Origin: Microbacterium sp. STN6
Lineage (GTDB): Bacteria; Actinomycetota; Actinomycetes; Actinomycetales; Microbacteriaceae
Length of the DNA stretch: 64,000 bases
Assembly: GCF_026410545.1 (NCBI RefSeq)
Contig: NZ_JAPMIT010000001.1
Span: 372,001-436,000, forward strand
Reading direction: 5' to 3'
This document shows, piece by piece, positions 17,076 to 24,910 of this stretch. The translations under genes and the position numbers were made by a program. Each line of letters begins with the position of its first letter. The first letter of the stretch is position 1. A model generated the notes under the pieces. It saw only the letters and a program-made list of their open reading frames with translations. It made no database searches and was not told where the DNA came from.

Positions 17076-17162
17076 GAACGAAAACGACGGTGTTGCTGTC
17101 GAAAAGCGTGGAAAATCGCGCGGCTGCGCACATCCGCTCGCGCATCGCCGTCGTTTTCGTTC
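17076..17162 (+). repeat. Intergenic inverted-repeat element, copy 3
   Basis: GAACGAAAACGACGGTG on the left and CGCCGTCGTTTTCGTTC on the right give an 87-bp unit. The interior begins TTGCTGTCGAAAAG, similar to copy 5. Confidence 0.8.
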
Positions 17163-17213
17163 GTCGGCGAGGTGCGGGATGCGCGAGCGCGAGCGGTCTG
17201 GCTGGCGACGCTT

Positions 17214-17300
17214 GATCGAAAACGACGGAGATAGTCGCAAACATCGACTGAGAGGGTGGCGGATCAAGGCGAATAGACAGGATCACCGTCGTTTTCGTTC
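17214..17300 (+). repeat. Intergenic inverted-repeat element, copy 4
   Basis: GATCGAAAACGACGGAG and CACCGTCGTTTTCGTTC form an 87-bp unit that starts 52 bp after copy 3. The core sequence differs from the other copies although the length is the same. Confidence 0.8.
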
Positions 17301-17403
17301 GGAGCTTCGTCAGAGCGTCGTTCAGCGCTTCGTTCACCACGGGAGCTGGCACGGCTCGGCGCAGCGGGGGCGACGACGCGCAGCGAGGCGGCAGACTGAG
17401 GGC

Positions 17404-18420
17404 ATGGAGTTTTCCCGCAGCGCCCGCATCGCCTCGCGCCTCGTCGCGCTCGAGAGCGCAGGGTCCACCAACGACGAGCTCATGCTCAAGGCCACCGGCG
17501 CGGATGCCGCAGGCTGGCCCGATCTGTCGGTCATCGTCACCGGTGACCAGACCGGCGGCAGGGGCCGGCTCGGGCGGGTGTGGGTCGCACCGGCGGGGAA
17601 GTCGCTTGCGATCTCCGTGCTGCTGCGAACGAGTGGCGGTGCGACAGAGGTCGGTGCGGGTGGGGGTGGGACGGGCGGGGACGCCAACGTGCATCCGCTA
17701 CCGCATCCGCTACCGCATCCGCTACCGCATCCGCTACCGCATTCGCATCCGCAGCAGCATTCGCACCCGCTGCCGCTGGATGCACTCGGCTGGGTTCCCC
17801 TGCTCGCCGGGCTGGCGATGACGCGCGCGGTGGCGTCGTTCGTGCCGCAGCCCGACACGGTGAGCCTGAAATGGCCGAACGACGTGCTGATCCGAGGGCG
17901 GAAGGTGTGCGGGATTCTGTGCGAGCTGCTGCCCGGCGCGACCGGCGTGATCGTGGGGGCGGGGCTGAACCTGACGCTCAACGAGCGGGATCTGCCGACG
18001 TCGACGTCGACCTCCCTTCTGCTCGAGGGAGCCGAGAGCGCCAGCGCCGACGAGGTTCTCGCGGCATACCTTCGAGAGCTGGCGGCGCTCGCCGAGGCGT
18101 TCCGGCAGGCGGGCGGGGACGCGACGGTCCCGCAGGCGGAGAGTGCGCGGTCCGGCGGGGACGCGACGGTCCCGCAGGCGGAGAGCGCGCGCTCCGGCGG
18201 CGATGCGCCGACGACGCCCACTGCTGTCGCCACGGCGCTGCGTGACGCCGTCGTTGCCCGCTGCGGCACGATCGGCCAGGCGGTGCGGGTCGAGCTGCCC
18301 GACGGATCCCGGCTCACGGGCACCGCCACGGGCATCGACGACGCCGGGCGGCTCATTGTCGCGACCGAAACCTCGCTCGAGGCTGTCGCGGCCGGCGATA
18401 TCACACACCTGAGGTATTAA
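17404..18420 (+). CDS. birA: Biotin--[acetyl-CoA-carboxylase] ligase
   Basis: It activates biotin with ATP and attaches it to the EAMKM lysine of AccA3. Family motifs are present: the STNDELM substrate motif near residue 22, the biotin-AMP loop TGGRGRLGRVW near 55, and the KWPNDVLI block near 157. The N-terminal DNA-binding domain of E. coli BirA is absent, as in most actinobacteria. Two low-complexity inserts make it longer (338 residues) than the usual 260-290. One is a His-Pro-Leu-Pro tract from 12-bp repeats (17692-17739); the other is a duplicated 14-residue unit (18112-18195). Both keep frame. CAGACT six bases before the ATG suggests a leaderless transcript. Confidence 0.93.
   Translation: MEFSRSARIASRLVALESAGSTNDELMLKATGADAAGWPDLSVIVTGDQTGGRGRLGRVWVAPAGKSLAISVLLRTSGGATEVGAGGGGTGGDANVHPLPHPLPHPLPHPLPHSHPQQHSHPLPLDALGWVPLLAGLAMTRAVASFVPQPDTVSLKWPNDVLIRGRKVCGILCELLPGATGVIVGAGLNLTLNERDLPTSTSTSLLLEGAESASADEVLAAYLRELAALAEAFRQAGGDATVPQAESARSGGDATVPQAESARSGGDAPTTPTAVATALRDAVVARCGTIGQAVRVELPDGSRLTGTATGIDDAGRLIVATETSLEAVAAGDITHLRY
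17692..17739 (+). repeat. In-frame tandem repeat, 12 bp x4, in birA
   Basis: Four perfect copies of CATCCGCTACCG encode His-Pro-Leu-Pro repeats, followed by degenerate copies to about 17763. They lie in a surface insert between the biotin-AMP loop and KWPND. Confidence 0.9.
18112..18195 (+). repeat. In-frame tandem duplication, 42 bp x2, in birA
   Basis: Two copies of a 42-bp unit encode GGDATVPQAESARS twice, and a partial third (GGDA) follows. The copies differ at only two or three bases, suggesting recent slippage or unequal exchange. Confidence 0.9.
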
Positions 18421-18426
18421 TTGGAC

Positions 18427-19107
18427 ATGGCCAAACGCGAGCGCGACGACCGCCGCGGCAGGGGCGAACCCCGCCGCGGCAGCGCGCGCGACGACCGCGG
18501 CAGCGCCAGCGCCAGCAATCACAGCGAGGGCGGCAACCATGGCAGCCTAAGCAACCCCAATAGCGCGCCGGCCAGCACCCGCCCCGCCCCCGCCGAACGC
18601 GTCATCGCCCGCCTGCGCCCCAACGCGCGCGCCCTCTTCTGGCCCGCGATCCTGCTGCTCGCGGTGTGCGGGTCGGTCGGCTACTTCGGCGGATCGTTCC
18701 CCCTGGTCTGGGAGAACGTGCTGGTCTTCGTCGTCGCCGCGATCGTCGTCTTCCTGCTCTGCGTGCTCCCGCTCTGCTTCTGGCTCAGCCGCCGCTACGT
18801 CATCACGACCCGCCGCATCATCGTGCACCGCGGATTCTTCGTGCGCATCCGCCAAGAACTTCTGCACAGCCGCGGTTACGACATCACGTTGCGCCGCACC
18901 TGGCTGCAGAGTGCGTTCCGTTCCGGCGACATTCGCATCAACTCGGGGCTCGAAACGCCCGTCGTGCTCGCCGACGTTCCGCGCGCCGATCAGGTGCAGA
19001 GCGCGCTGCACGACCTCGCCGAGAGCAGCCAGAACGTCATCGCCTCGCGCCGCCAGCAGGAGGAGAGCGCCGCCGGCGACATCACCTCAGTCTGGGGCGC
19101 CCGGTAG
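18427..19107 (+). CDS. PH-domain (bPH2/DUF304) membrane protein
   Basis: This 226-residue protein begins with about 60 residues of charged, Ser/Gly/Asn-rich disordered sequence. Two membrane segments follow (about 68-85 and 96-120), then a bacterial PH-like domain containing RYVITTRRIIVHRGFF, REELLHSRGYDITL-like sequence and GDIRINSG. It corresponds in position to mycobacterial Rv3278c, next to birA and purK. TATTAA six bases before the ATG overlaps the birA stop, so transcription may be leaderless. Its 3' end overlaps the convergent gtrA-like gene by 21 bp. Function is not established for this family. Confidence 0.82.
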   Translation: MAKRERDDRRGRGEPRRGSARDDRGSASASNHSEGGNHGSLSNPNSAPASTRPAPAERVIARLRPNARALFWPAILLLAVCGSVGYFGGSFPLVWENVLVFVVAAIVVFLLCVLPLCFWLSRRYVITTRRIIVHRGFFVRIRQELLHSRGYDITLRRTWLQSAFRSGDIRINSGLETPVVLADVPRADQVQSALHDLAESSQNVIASRRQQEESAAGDITSVWGAR

Positions 19108-19701
19108 TTCCGATTGTCGAGTAGCGCCGCCGGGCGCGTATCGAGGCCCGAGCACGGCGACATCGGCCGCCCCGAGAGACGCCTCAGGCACGGATGCGGC
19201 TTCAGGCACGGATGCGGCGCCCGCGCGCGACGCGCGGCCGCCGGCGCTCCGCGCGGGCGCGAACACCCACCAGCGATACAACGCGAACCGAAACACCGTT
19301 CCGAGCGCAAGGCCGACGACGTTGTTGGCGATGTTGTCGGCGAGCAGCGAGGTGAACCCGAACACGTAGTGCGAGAGCCACAGGCACAGCAGGGGGATCC
19401 CCATGCCCGCCAGGCTCACGGCGAAGAACTCCGCGGCTTCGCGACCGGTGTGGGCCTGCCTCGACGCCGAGAACGCCCAGTAGCGGTTGCCGAGCCAGTT
19501 CGTCGCGATGGCGACGACGGTGGCGATGATGGTCGCATAGAGGGGGCCATGGTGAACTGCAGCGGGCCGCAGCACCGTGAGCAGGAGACCGTTGAACACG
19601 ACGAGATTCACGAAGAATCCCACGCCGCCGACGGCACCGAACTTGAGCAGCTGCGGCACGAGGCGAGCGCCCCGAGGGGCTTCAGTCTGCTGTTCGGTCA
19701 T
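19087..19701 (-). CDS. GtrA-family membrane protein
   Basis: GtrA-like proteins are small four-helix membrane proteins, thought to flip or position polyprenyl-linked sugars for cell-surface glycans. Residues 10-145 have four hydrophobic segments with the family pattern: QLLKFGAVGGVGFFVNLVVF, NWLGNRYWAF, and FRFALYRWWVF at the end. The C-terminal 55 residues are a low-complexity tail with a tandem ASVPEA duplication from 16-bp-spaced repeats (about 19187-19218). The 204-residue length exceeds the usual 130-170 because of this tail. The end overlaps the convergent PH-domain gene by 21 bp. Confidence 0.87.
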   Translation of the reverse strand: MTEQQTEAPRGARLVPQLLKFGAVGGVGFFVNLVVFNGLLLTVLRPAAVHHGPLYATIIATVVAIATNWLGNRYWAFSASRQAHTGREAAEFFAVSLAGMGIPLLCLWLSHYVFGFTSLLADNIANNVVGLALGTVFRFALYRWWVFAPARSAGGRASRAGAASVPEAASVPEASLGAADVAVLGPRYAPGGATRQSELPGAPD

Positions 19702-19879
19702 GTTCCCGTAACGGTTGTGCGCGTTTCATGCGCGAAGATGGATGCGGATTAGAGCCTACTTACCCGCACCGCGGGCCGACTGTGAGTTTGACAGGCAGAT
19801 GCTGCGACTACCCCGGGCGGCGGTATCACCGGCAGCTGGCAGCGCACCCACCCCGAGTAGCTAAGGAGACACCCGCGAG

Positions 19880-21055
19880 ATGCGAGAGACGATCGGCGTG
19901 ATCGGGGGCGGACAACTGGCCCGCATGATGATTCCCGCGGCGGTGAACCTGGGCCTCACGATCCGTGTGCTCGAGGAGGCGCCGGGAATGTCGGCCGAGC
20001 TGGCCGCCACCGCCGTCGGCGACTACCGCGACCTCGAGACGGTGCTCACCTTCGCCGAGACGGTCGACGCCATCACCTTCGACCACGAGCATGTTCCGCA
20101 GGCGGTTCTGCGCGAGCTCGTGGCACGCGGCGTTGCGGTTCACCCCGGGCCGGATGCGCTGCTTTACGCACAGGACAAGCTGCAGATGCGCTCTCGCCTC
20201 ACCGAGCTGGGGCTCCCCGTGCCCGACTGGGCGGCGGTGCGCAACGCCGACGAGCTCGGTGCCTTCCTCGCCGCACACGGCGGGCGCGCGGTCGTGAAGA
20301 CGGCGCGAGGCGGCTACGACGGCAAGGGCGTGCGGGTGGTCCGCGACGCGCACGAGGCCGACGACTGGTTCAGCGCGCTCGCCGACGCCGGCACGACACC
20401 CACCGCCGGCACGACACCCACCGCCGGCACGACACCGGATGCCCTCCTCGTCGAGGAGCTCGTCGACTTCCGCCGCGAGCTCGCACAGCTCGTGGCCCGC
20501 CGTCCCTCCGGCCAGATCGCCGCGTGGCCCGTCGTCGAGACCGTCCAGAAGGGCGGCGTCTGCGCCGAGGTCATCGCCCCGGCGCCCGAGGCAGCCGGCC
20601 ACGTCGCGAACGCGGCGGGCGAGATTGCGCGAGCAATCGCATCCGGTCTGGGGGTGACGGGGGTGCTCGCGGTCGAGCTCTTCGAGACGACGGATGGCCG
20701 CATTCTCGTCAATGAGCTTGCCATGCGGCCGCACAACAGTGGCCACTGGAGCATCGATGGCGCGATCACGAGCCAGTTCGAGCAGCACCTGCGCGCGGTG
20801 CTCGACCTGCCGCTCGGCAGCACCGAGGCTCGCGCGCCGTGGTCGGTCATGGTCAACATTCTGGGCGGACCGGCCGAGGGCAGCCTGCAGGACCGCTACT
20901 CGGCGGTGCTCGACGCGTACCCGTCGGTCAAGATCCACGCGTACGGCAAGGCGCCGCGCCCCGGCCGCAAGGTGGGGCACGTCACCGCCGTCGGCGCCGA
21001 TCTTGCAAAGGTGCTGGCAGAGGCGCGTGGCGCAGCGGCGTTCTTTGAGAACTGA
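19880..21055 (+). CDS. purK: 5-(carboxyamino)imidazole ribonucleotide synthase
   Basis: It makes N5-CAIR from AIR, ATP and bicarbonate in purine biosynthesis, upstream of PurE. The 391-residue ATP-grasp enzyme starts [14 protein letters not shown], contains the ATP-binding [17 protein letters not shown] near residue 143, and ends with the [18 protein letters not shown] metal/substrate block near 276. An in-frame 18-bp triple repeat (20387-20440) inserts AGTTPT units into a loop around residue 172. AAGGAG at 19863-19868 precedes the ATG. purE begins 17 bp after the stop, the usual neighbour. Confidence 0.96.
   Translation: MRETIGVIGGGQLARMMIPAAVNLGLTIRVLEEAPGMSAELAATAVGDYRDLETVLTFAETVDAITFDHEHVPQAVLRELVARGVAVHPGPDALLYAQDKLQMRSRLTELGLPVPDWAAVRNADELGAFLAAHGGRAVVKTARGGYDGKGVRVVRDAHEADDWFSALADAGTTPTAGTTPTAGTTPDALLVEELVDFRRELAQLVARRPSGQIAAWPVVETVQKGGVCAEVIAPAPEAAGHVANAAGEIARAIASGLGVTGVLAVELFETTDGRILVNELAMRPHNSGHWSIDGAITSQFEQHLRAVLDLPLGSTEARAPWSVMVNILGGPAEGSLQDRYSAVLDAYPSVKIHAYGKAPRPGRKVGHVTAVGADLAKVLAEARGAAAFFEN
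20387..20440 (+). repeat. In-frame tandem repeat, 18 bp x3, in purK
   Basis: GCCGGCACGACACCCACC occurs twice perfectly and a third time with a changed end, encoding [18 protein letters not shown]. It sits in a linker of the ATP-grasp domain where family members have a short loop. Confidence 0.9.
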
Positions 21056-21072
21056 GCTCTAGCATGGTGCGC

Positions 21073-21582
21073 ATGCCCAACCCGTCTGCCTCCGAGCCGC
21101 TCGTCGCCGTCGTGATGGGGTCGGATTCCGACTGGAACGTCATGAGCGCAGCCGCGGAGCTGCTCGGCGAGTTCGGCATTCCGCACGAGGTGCAGGTGGT
21201 CTCCGCGCACCGCACGCCCGAGAAGATGATCGCGTACGGCAAGACGGCGGCGGGGCGCGGCATCCGTGTCATCATCGCCGGGGCCGGGGGAGCAGCCCAC
21301 CTGCCGGGCATGCTCGCCGCCGTGACGACCCTGCCCGTCGTGGGTGTGCCGGTGCCGCTCAGCCGGCTCGACGGCCTCGACTCGCTTCTCTCGATCGTGC
21401 AGATGCCCGCGGGCGTGCCGGTCGCGACGGTGTCGATCGGTGGCGCGAAGAATGCGGGGCTCATCGCCGTCAAGATCCTCGCGACGGCGGATGCGGCCCT
21501 GACCGCAAAGCTGGCCGACTATGCGGCCGGGCTCGCTGACAGCGTCGAGACGAAGAACGAAGCACTGCAGTCTCGCCTATGA
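21073..21582 (+). CDS. purE: 5-(carboxyamino)imidazole ribonucleotide mutase
   Basis: It converts N5-CAIR to CAIR. The 169-residue protein has the class I PurE pattern: [12 protein letters not shown] near residue 15, SAHRTPEKM around residue 43 with the catalytic His, and [14 protein letters not shown]. The start is chosen at the ATG 7 nt after TAGCAT (21060-21065); an ATG three codons earlier (21064) overlaps that hexamer and is the alternative. The last four bases overlap the LCP-protein start, so the unit purK-purE-LCP is probably cotranscribed. Confidence 0.95.
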   Translation: MPNPSASEPLVAVVMGSDSDWNVMSAAAELLGEFGIPHEVQVVSAHRTPEKMIAYGKTAAGRGIRVIIAGAGGAAHLPGMLAAVTTLPVVGVPVPLSRLDGLDSLLSIVQMPAGVPVATVSIGGAKNAGLIAVKILATADAALTAKLADYAAGLADSVETKNEALQSRL

Positions 21583-22940
21583 CGATCGCGAACCCGATCC
21601 GCTACCCGGATACCGGCTCGTCGCAGTTCATGTCGCGGCGGGGCTGGTGGCTCGTGGTGCTCAACGTGCTCATCCCGGGGTCGGCTCAGGTGCTCGCGGG
21701 CAATCGTCGGCTGGGCCGGTTCGGTCTGGTCTCCACCCTTGTTCTGTGGATGCTGGCGGTCGCCGCCGTCGTTCTCTACCTCGTCTCGCACAGCACCGTG
21801 TACGAGATCGTCACGTCGACGCTCGGCCTGTGGGTGCTGCAGATTCTACTGATTGTGTATGTGGCGATCTGGATCGTGCTGACGCTCGACACGCTGCGGC
21901 TGGTGCGGTTCGTGCGCACGTCGGCGGCCTCCGGTGCGCTCATCGCGGCCTTCTCGGTGCTCGTGCTCGCCGCCGTGACGGTCGGTGGCGGCTACGGCGC
22001 GGTCGTGGCATCGTCGGCGCGCGGTGCCCTCGGCCACATCTTCGCCGCGGGTCCGTCGGTCGCGCCCGTGGACGGCCGTTACAACATCATGCTGCTCGGC
22101 GGCGACGCCGGGCCCGACCGTCAGGGCCTGCGCCCCGACAGCATGTCGGTCGTGAGCATCGACGCCGACACGGGGCGGGCCACCATGATCGGACTGCCGC
22201 GCGACCTGAACCCCACGCCGTTCTCGGCCGGCTCGCCCATGCTTGCGGACTACCCGAACGGGTACGGGTACAGGAACCGCTGTGACGTCGACGTGTGCCA
22301 GCTCAACTCCATTTACACCGAGGTCGAGCTGTACAAGCCGAAGCTCTACCCGAATGCCAAGGCGCACAACAGCGAGCCCGGTATCGAGGCCATGCGCGAC
22401 GCCATGGAGGGCGCGCTCGGCATCAAAATTCAGTTCTACGTGCTGATCGACATGGAGGGCTTCGCCGACCTGGTCGACGCGCTCGGCGGCGTGGATATCG
22501 ACGTGAAGCAGCGCCTGCCCATCGGCGGCGACGAGAACCTCAATGGTGTTGTCGGCTGGATCGAGGCGGGCAAGCAGCACATGAACGGCTACACGGCCCA
22601 GTGGTACGCGCGCAGCCGCCATGGCAGCGCGCGCGGCGACTACGACCGCATGGACCGCCAACGCCAGCTCGAGGACGCGATCCTGAAGCAGGCGAACCCG
22701 GTGAACGTCGTGTCGAAGTTCCAGGCGATCGCGAGCGCCGGCACTCAAGTGGTGAAGACCGATATCCCCCAGCAGATGCTCGGCTATTTCGTGGACCTCG
22801 GCATGAAGACGCGCACCCAGCCCGTGACCACGCTCGAGCTGACCCCGCCCACTATCGTGCCCGCCGACCCCGACTACGACAAGATCCACGCCCTGGTACG
22901 CCAGGCCCTGGCCCCGCCGACCTCCACCCCGACCCCGTAG
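21579..22940 (+). CDS. LytR-CpsA-Psr (LCP) family glycopolymer ligase
   Basis: LCP enzymes transfer polyprenyl-phosphate-linked glycopolymers to peptidoglycan at the outer membrane face. The catalytic domain starts near residue 165 with [11 protein letters not shown] and contains the Arg/Asp cluster [40 protein letters not shown] and [21 protein letters not shown], with the phosphate-binding arginines, follow. Unlike the common single-anchor form, this 453-residue protein has four N-terminal hydrophobic segments (about 25-145). Its neighbourhood matches the mycobacterial LCP gene next to rmlD, except that about 19.6 kb of catabolic genes now separates it from rmlD and the glycan cluster. Confidence 0.93.
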   Translation: MTIANPIRYPDTGSSQFMSRRGWWLVVLNVLIPGSAQVLAGNRRLGRFGLVSTLVLWMLAVAAVVLYLVSHSTVYEIVTSTLGLWVLQILLIVYVAIWIVLTLDTLRLVRFVRTSAASGALIAAFSVLVLAAVTVGGGYGAVVASSARGALGHIFAAGPSVAPVDGRYNIMLLGGDAGPDRQGLRPDSMSVVSIDADTGRATMIGLPRDLNPTPFSAGSPMLADYPNGYGYRNRCDVDVCQLNSIYTEVELYKPKLYPNAKAHNSEPGIEAMRDAMEGALGIKIQFYVLIDMEGFADLVDALGGVDIDVKQRLPIGGDENLNGVVGWIEAGKQHMNGYTAQWYARSRHGSARGDYDRMDRQRQLEDAILKQANPVNVVSKFQAIASAGTQVVKTDIPQQMLGYFVDLGMKTRTQPVTTLELTPPTIVPADPDYDKIHALVRQALAPPTSTPTP

Positions 22941-22950
22941 GCCTGCGGCT

Positions 22951-23043
22951 GCTGCGGGGGCATCCCGTGTCGTGCCGCGCCGTCCGTGCCGTGCCGTGCC
23001 GCTGTTGCCGCGCCGCTGCGGGGCGCATCCCGTCCCGTGCCAC
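22951..23043 (+). repeat. Imperfect 29-bp direct repeats with GCCGT tract
   Basis: GCTGCGGGGGCATCCCGTGT at 22951 is repeated as GCTGCGGGGCGCATCCCGTC at 23015, with a run of GTGCC/GCCGT pentamers between them. Simple-sequence expansion after the LCP gene is the likely origin. Confidence 0.6.
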
Positions 23044-23064
23044 TGCCGCACCTGCCCGCTGCCC

Positions 23065-23151
23065 GAACGAAAACGACGGTGTTTCTGTCGAAAGTGACCT
23101 GCCAGCGACCCAGAATGCCGATTCCGAGCAGAATGTCCGTCGGTTTCGTTC
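23065..23151 (+). repeat. Intergenic inverted-repeat element, copy 5
   Basis: GAACGAAAACGACGGTG and GTCCGTCGGTTTCGTTC give an 87-bp unit; the right arm is the most diverged of the five copies. The interior begins TTTCTGTCGAAAG, as in copy 3. It lies at the left edge of the catabolic island. Confidence 0.78.
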
Positions 23152-23280
23152 AGACGAGAGCGGATGCGCCCCGCCGGGGCGGCGCCCGAGCCGGCCGCGG
23201 TCCCGTCTCCGTTGGCCCGACGGAGTCTATTCAAAGGACGAATAGACTAACGGAGCCGCCGCGACGAGCAAAAGCGGCGC

Positions 23281-23994
23281 TCAGCCGGCCTGCTCCTCAG
23301 CAACGAGGGCATGCAGGGCCGTCTCGGCCGCGTTCTGGATATGTTGCGCGCACAGCCGCGCCGCAACATCGGCGTCTGACTGCTCGATGGCGTCCATGAT
23401 CGCCCGGAGTTCCCTCGCCGATTCCGCAGGCCGTCCGCTGGAGTTGAGCGATGTCGCGCGAAGCACCTGTACGCGAGCCTGCAGCGAACCGAGTACCTGC
23501 CTGAGAACCGCGCTGCCCGCGCCCTCGATGAGGGTCGCGTAGAAGTCATCCTTGGCGCGCAGCATTCCTTGCGTGTCCTCCGGACTCGCCTCGGAAATGG
23601 CCGACAACTCGTCAACCGCGATGCGCAGTTGGGCCACCTGCTCAGGGGTCGCACGGTCGACGAATCGTTCGACGGCGAGTGATTCAAGGTGCGCGCGCAC
23701 GTCGTAGAGATCGGCGGCCTCTTCCGGCGAGGGTGCAGCAACGATCGCTCCCTTCTGAGGCACCACCGTGACCAAGCCCTCTGACGCAAGATCGCGCAGT
23801 GCCTCTCGAATCGTCGTTCGTGACACGCCGAAACGCTCGATGAGTTCGCGCTCAATAAGGCGCTGGCCGGGTCGAAGCTGGAAGTCGAGGATCGCCGCCC
23901 TCATCATCCCGATGACCTGTTCGCGCAGCGGCGCCGCCACTCGCCCGATCGGCTCGACTTCCCAGCCGCTCAATGTCGTGTTCTCGGTCTTCAT
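23281..23994 (-). CDS. GntR-family regulator (FadR/FCD subfamily), copy A
   Basis: This is a 237-residue transcription factor. The winged helix (about 15-80) contains ERELIERFGVSRTTIREALRDLASEGLV, and an all-helical FCD effector domain follows, which usually binds a carboxylic acid with a metal. It is a clear paralogue of the regulator at 27181-27918. The start at 23994 is preceded by GAGGGGGT; an in-frame GTG or ATG further out would lie in the control region. Its own promoter has TACAAT (minus strand) overlapped by an ATTGTCAGCCAAT site, which suggests autoregulation. It diverges from the first tandem-CMD gene. Confidence 0.92.
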   Translation of the reverse strand: MKTENTTLSGWEVEPIGRVAAPLREQVIGMMRAAILDFQLRPGQRLIERELIERFGVSRTTIREALRDLASEGLVTVVPQKGAIVAAPSPEEAADLYDVRAHLESLAVERFVDRATPEQVAQLRIAVDELSAISEASPEDTQGMLRAKDDFYATLIEGAGSAVLRQVLGSLQARVQVLRATSLNSSGRPAESARELRAIMDAIEQSDADVAARLCAQHIQNAAETALHALVAEEQAG

Positions 23995-24012
23995 CGGCCA
24001 CCACCCCCTCGC

Positions 24013-24029
24013 ATTGTCAGCCAATTGTA
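24013..24029 (-). promoter_or_regulatory. Promoter and operator A' of gntR copy A
   Basis: On the minus strand TACAAT (24024-24029) is a good -10. The overlapping ATTGTCAGCCAAT (24013-24025) matches the ATTGTCAGACAAT site at 33201-33213 with one change, and the flanking TACGATCA resembles TACGGTCA there. Confidence 0.6.
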
Positions 24030-24064
24030 CGATCACACACTCAGAAGGACCGGTACGACGGCGA

Positions 24065-24093
24065 TTGCAGCAGTTGTATGACGATCATATGAT
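24065..24093 (+). promoter_or_regulatory. Promoter and operator B' of tandem-CMD gene
   Basis: TTGCAG (24065-24070), a 17-bp spacer and TATGAT (24088-24093) form a sigma-70-type promoter. TTGTATGACGATCATAT (24074-24090) covers the spacer and -10. It is the reverse complement of the ATATGATCGTCATACAA found at the promoter of the long catabolic operon (33102-33118). Confidence 0.65.
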
Positions 24094-24124
24094 ATGAGGA
24101 AGAGCGAGGCTAAAGGAGGCCGGT

Positions 24125-24898
24125 GTGGCGCTGACGTCGCGACAACAGGAGATCAAGGACGCGTTCCTTGCCGAACGAGGTTGGTGGGGTGAACCGTGGG
24201 ATACGGTTCTCGAGATCGACCCGGAGTTCGTCGTCGCCTATCAGGAGATGTACGCGGTTCCACACAAGAAGTCGCAGCTCACGGCCAAGTTCCGCGAGCT
24301 CTGCTACATCTCTATCAACGCTGCGGCCACTCACCTCTATCTCCCAGGAATCCTTCCGCACATCAAGAAGGCGCTGGATCTGGGCGCCACTCCGGCAGAG
24401 ATTCTCGAAGTTCTCGAGCTGGCGGCGACGCTCGGCATCCACACCATGAATATCGGGGTCCCGCTGCTCGTCGAGGTCCTTGAGGAGCGCGGGCGAACCG
24501 GGCCCACACCGTTGACCGACTACCAAGAGGATCTCAAGGCTGAGTTCACCGAGCTGCGTGGCTACTGGCACGATTTCTGGGATGAGATGCTCGAACTCGA
24601 TCCCGAGATGTTCGAGGCGTACACGCATTTCTCGACGGTGCCTTGGCGAACCGGAACCCTCACACCCGCTGAGAAGGAGCTCATCTATATCAGCTACGAC
24701 ATCGCTGCGACGCACCTGTATGTACCGGGGACCAAGCTGCATATTCGAAATGCCCTTGCGCACGGTGCGACCGTCGCACAGGTGCTCGAGGTCATGGAGA
24801 TCTCATCGATCATTGGCATCCACGCTCTAACGACAGCCGTTCCTATGCTCGCGCGGGAAATGGCGCGACGAAAGTCCGGCGAGGTCGAGCCGGATTAG
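24125..24898 (+). CDS. Tandem carboxymuconolactone decarboxylase-domain protein, copy A
   Basis: The 257-residue protein contains two CMD/AhpD-fold repeats (about 1-120 and 130-250), each with an ATHLY-x-PG-x3-HI segment. The catalytic-position histidine is kept, but the CxxC of AhpD-type peroxidases is absent (Tyr and Gly stand at the aligned positions). It is therefore more likely a decarboxylase, lyase or isomerase than a peroxidase. The GTG start has a full AAAGGAGG at 24112-24119. It is transcribed divergently from gntR copy A, under a promoter that shares an operator with the main operon. A paralogue is encoded at 26380-27150. Confidence 0.85.
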   Translation: MALTSRQQEIKDAFLAERGWWGEPWDTVLEIDPEFVVAYQEMYAVPHKKSQLTAKFRELCYISINAAATHLYLPGILPHIKKALDLGATPAEILEVLELAATLGIHTMNIGVPLLVEVLEERGRTGPTPLTDYQEDLKAEFTELRGYWHDFWDEMLELDPEMFEAYTHFSTVPWRTGTLTPAEKELIYISYDIAATHLYVPGTKLHIRNALAHGATVAQVLEVMEISSIIGIHALTTAVPMLAREMARRKSGEVEPD

Positions 24899-24910
24899 AA
24901 CGGCGTTGCC

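Larger units (their letters stand above)
16946..17403. other. Intergenic region between accD and birA
   Basis: This 458-bp divergent gap contains the leaderless promoters of accD (TAGAGT, minus strand, 16953-16958) and birA (CAGACT, 17392-17397) and two inverted-repeat elements (17076 and 17214). No further gene is supported; open frames here translate the repeats. Confidence 0.6.
22941..23280. other. Intergenic region at left edge of catabolic island
   Basis: This 340-bp gap between the LCP gene and the first GntR gene, which converge, holds two imperfect 29-bp direct repeats, a GCCGT-rich tract and copy 5 of the inverted-repeat element. GAATAGAC/GTCTATTC inverted sequences occur at about 23225-23248. 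No coding sequence is supported. Confidence 0.6.

Noticed and set aside
15146-17215. 689-codon open frame opposite accD and accE
   Set aside because: It mirrors the third-position GC bias of accD, has no family motif, and would require both strands to be coding.
24125-24898. AhpD-like alkylhydroperoxidase
   Set aside because: Neither CMD domain contains the CxxC needed for peroxidase chemistry.
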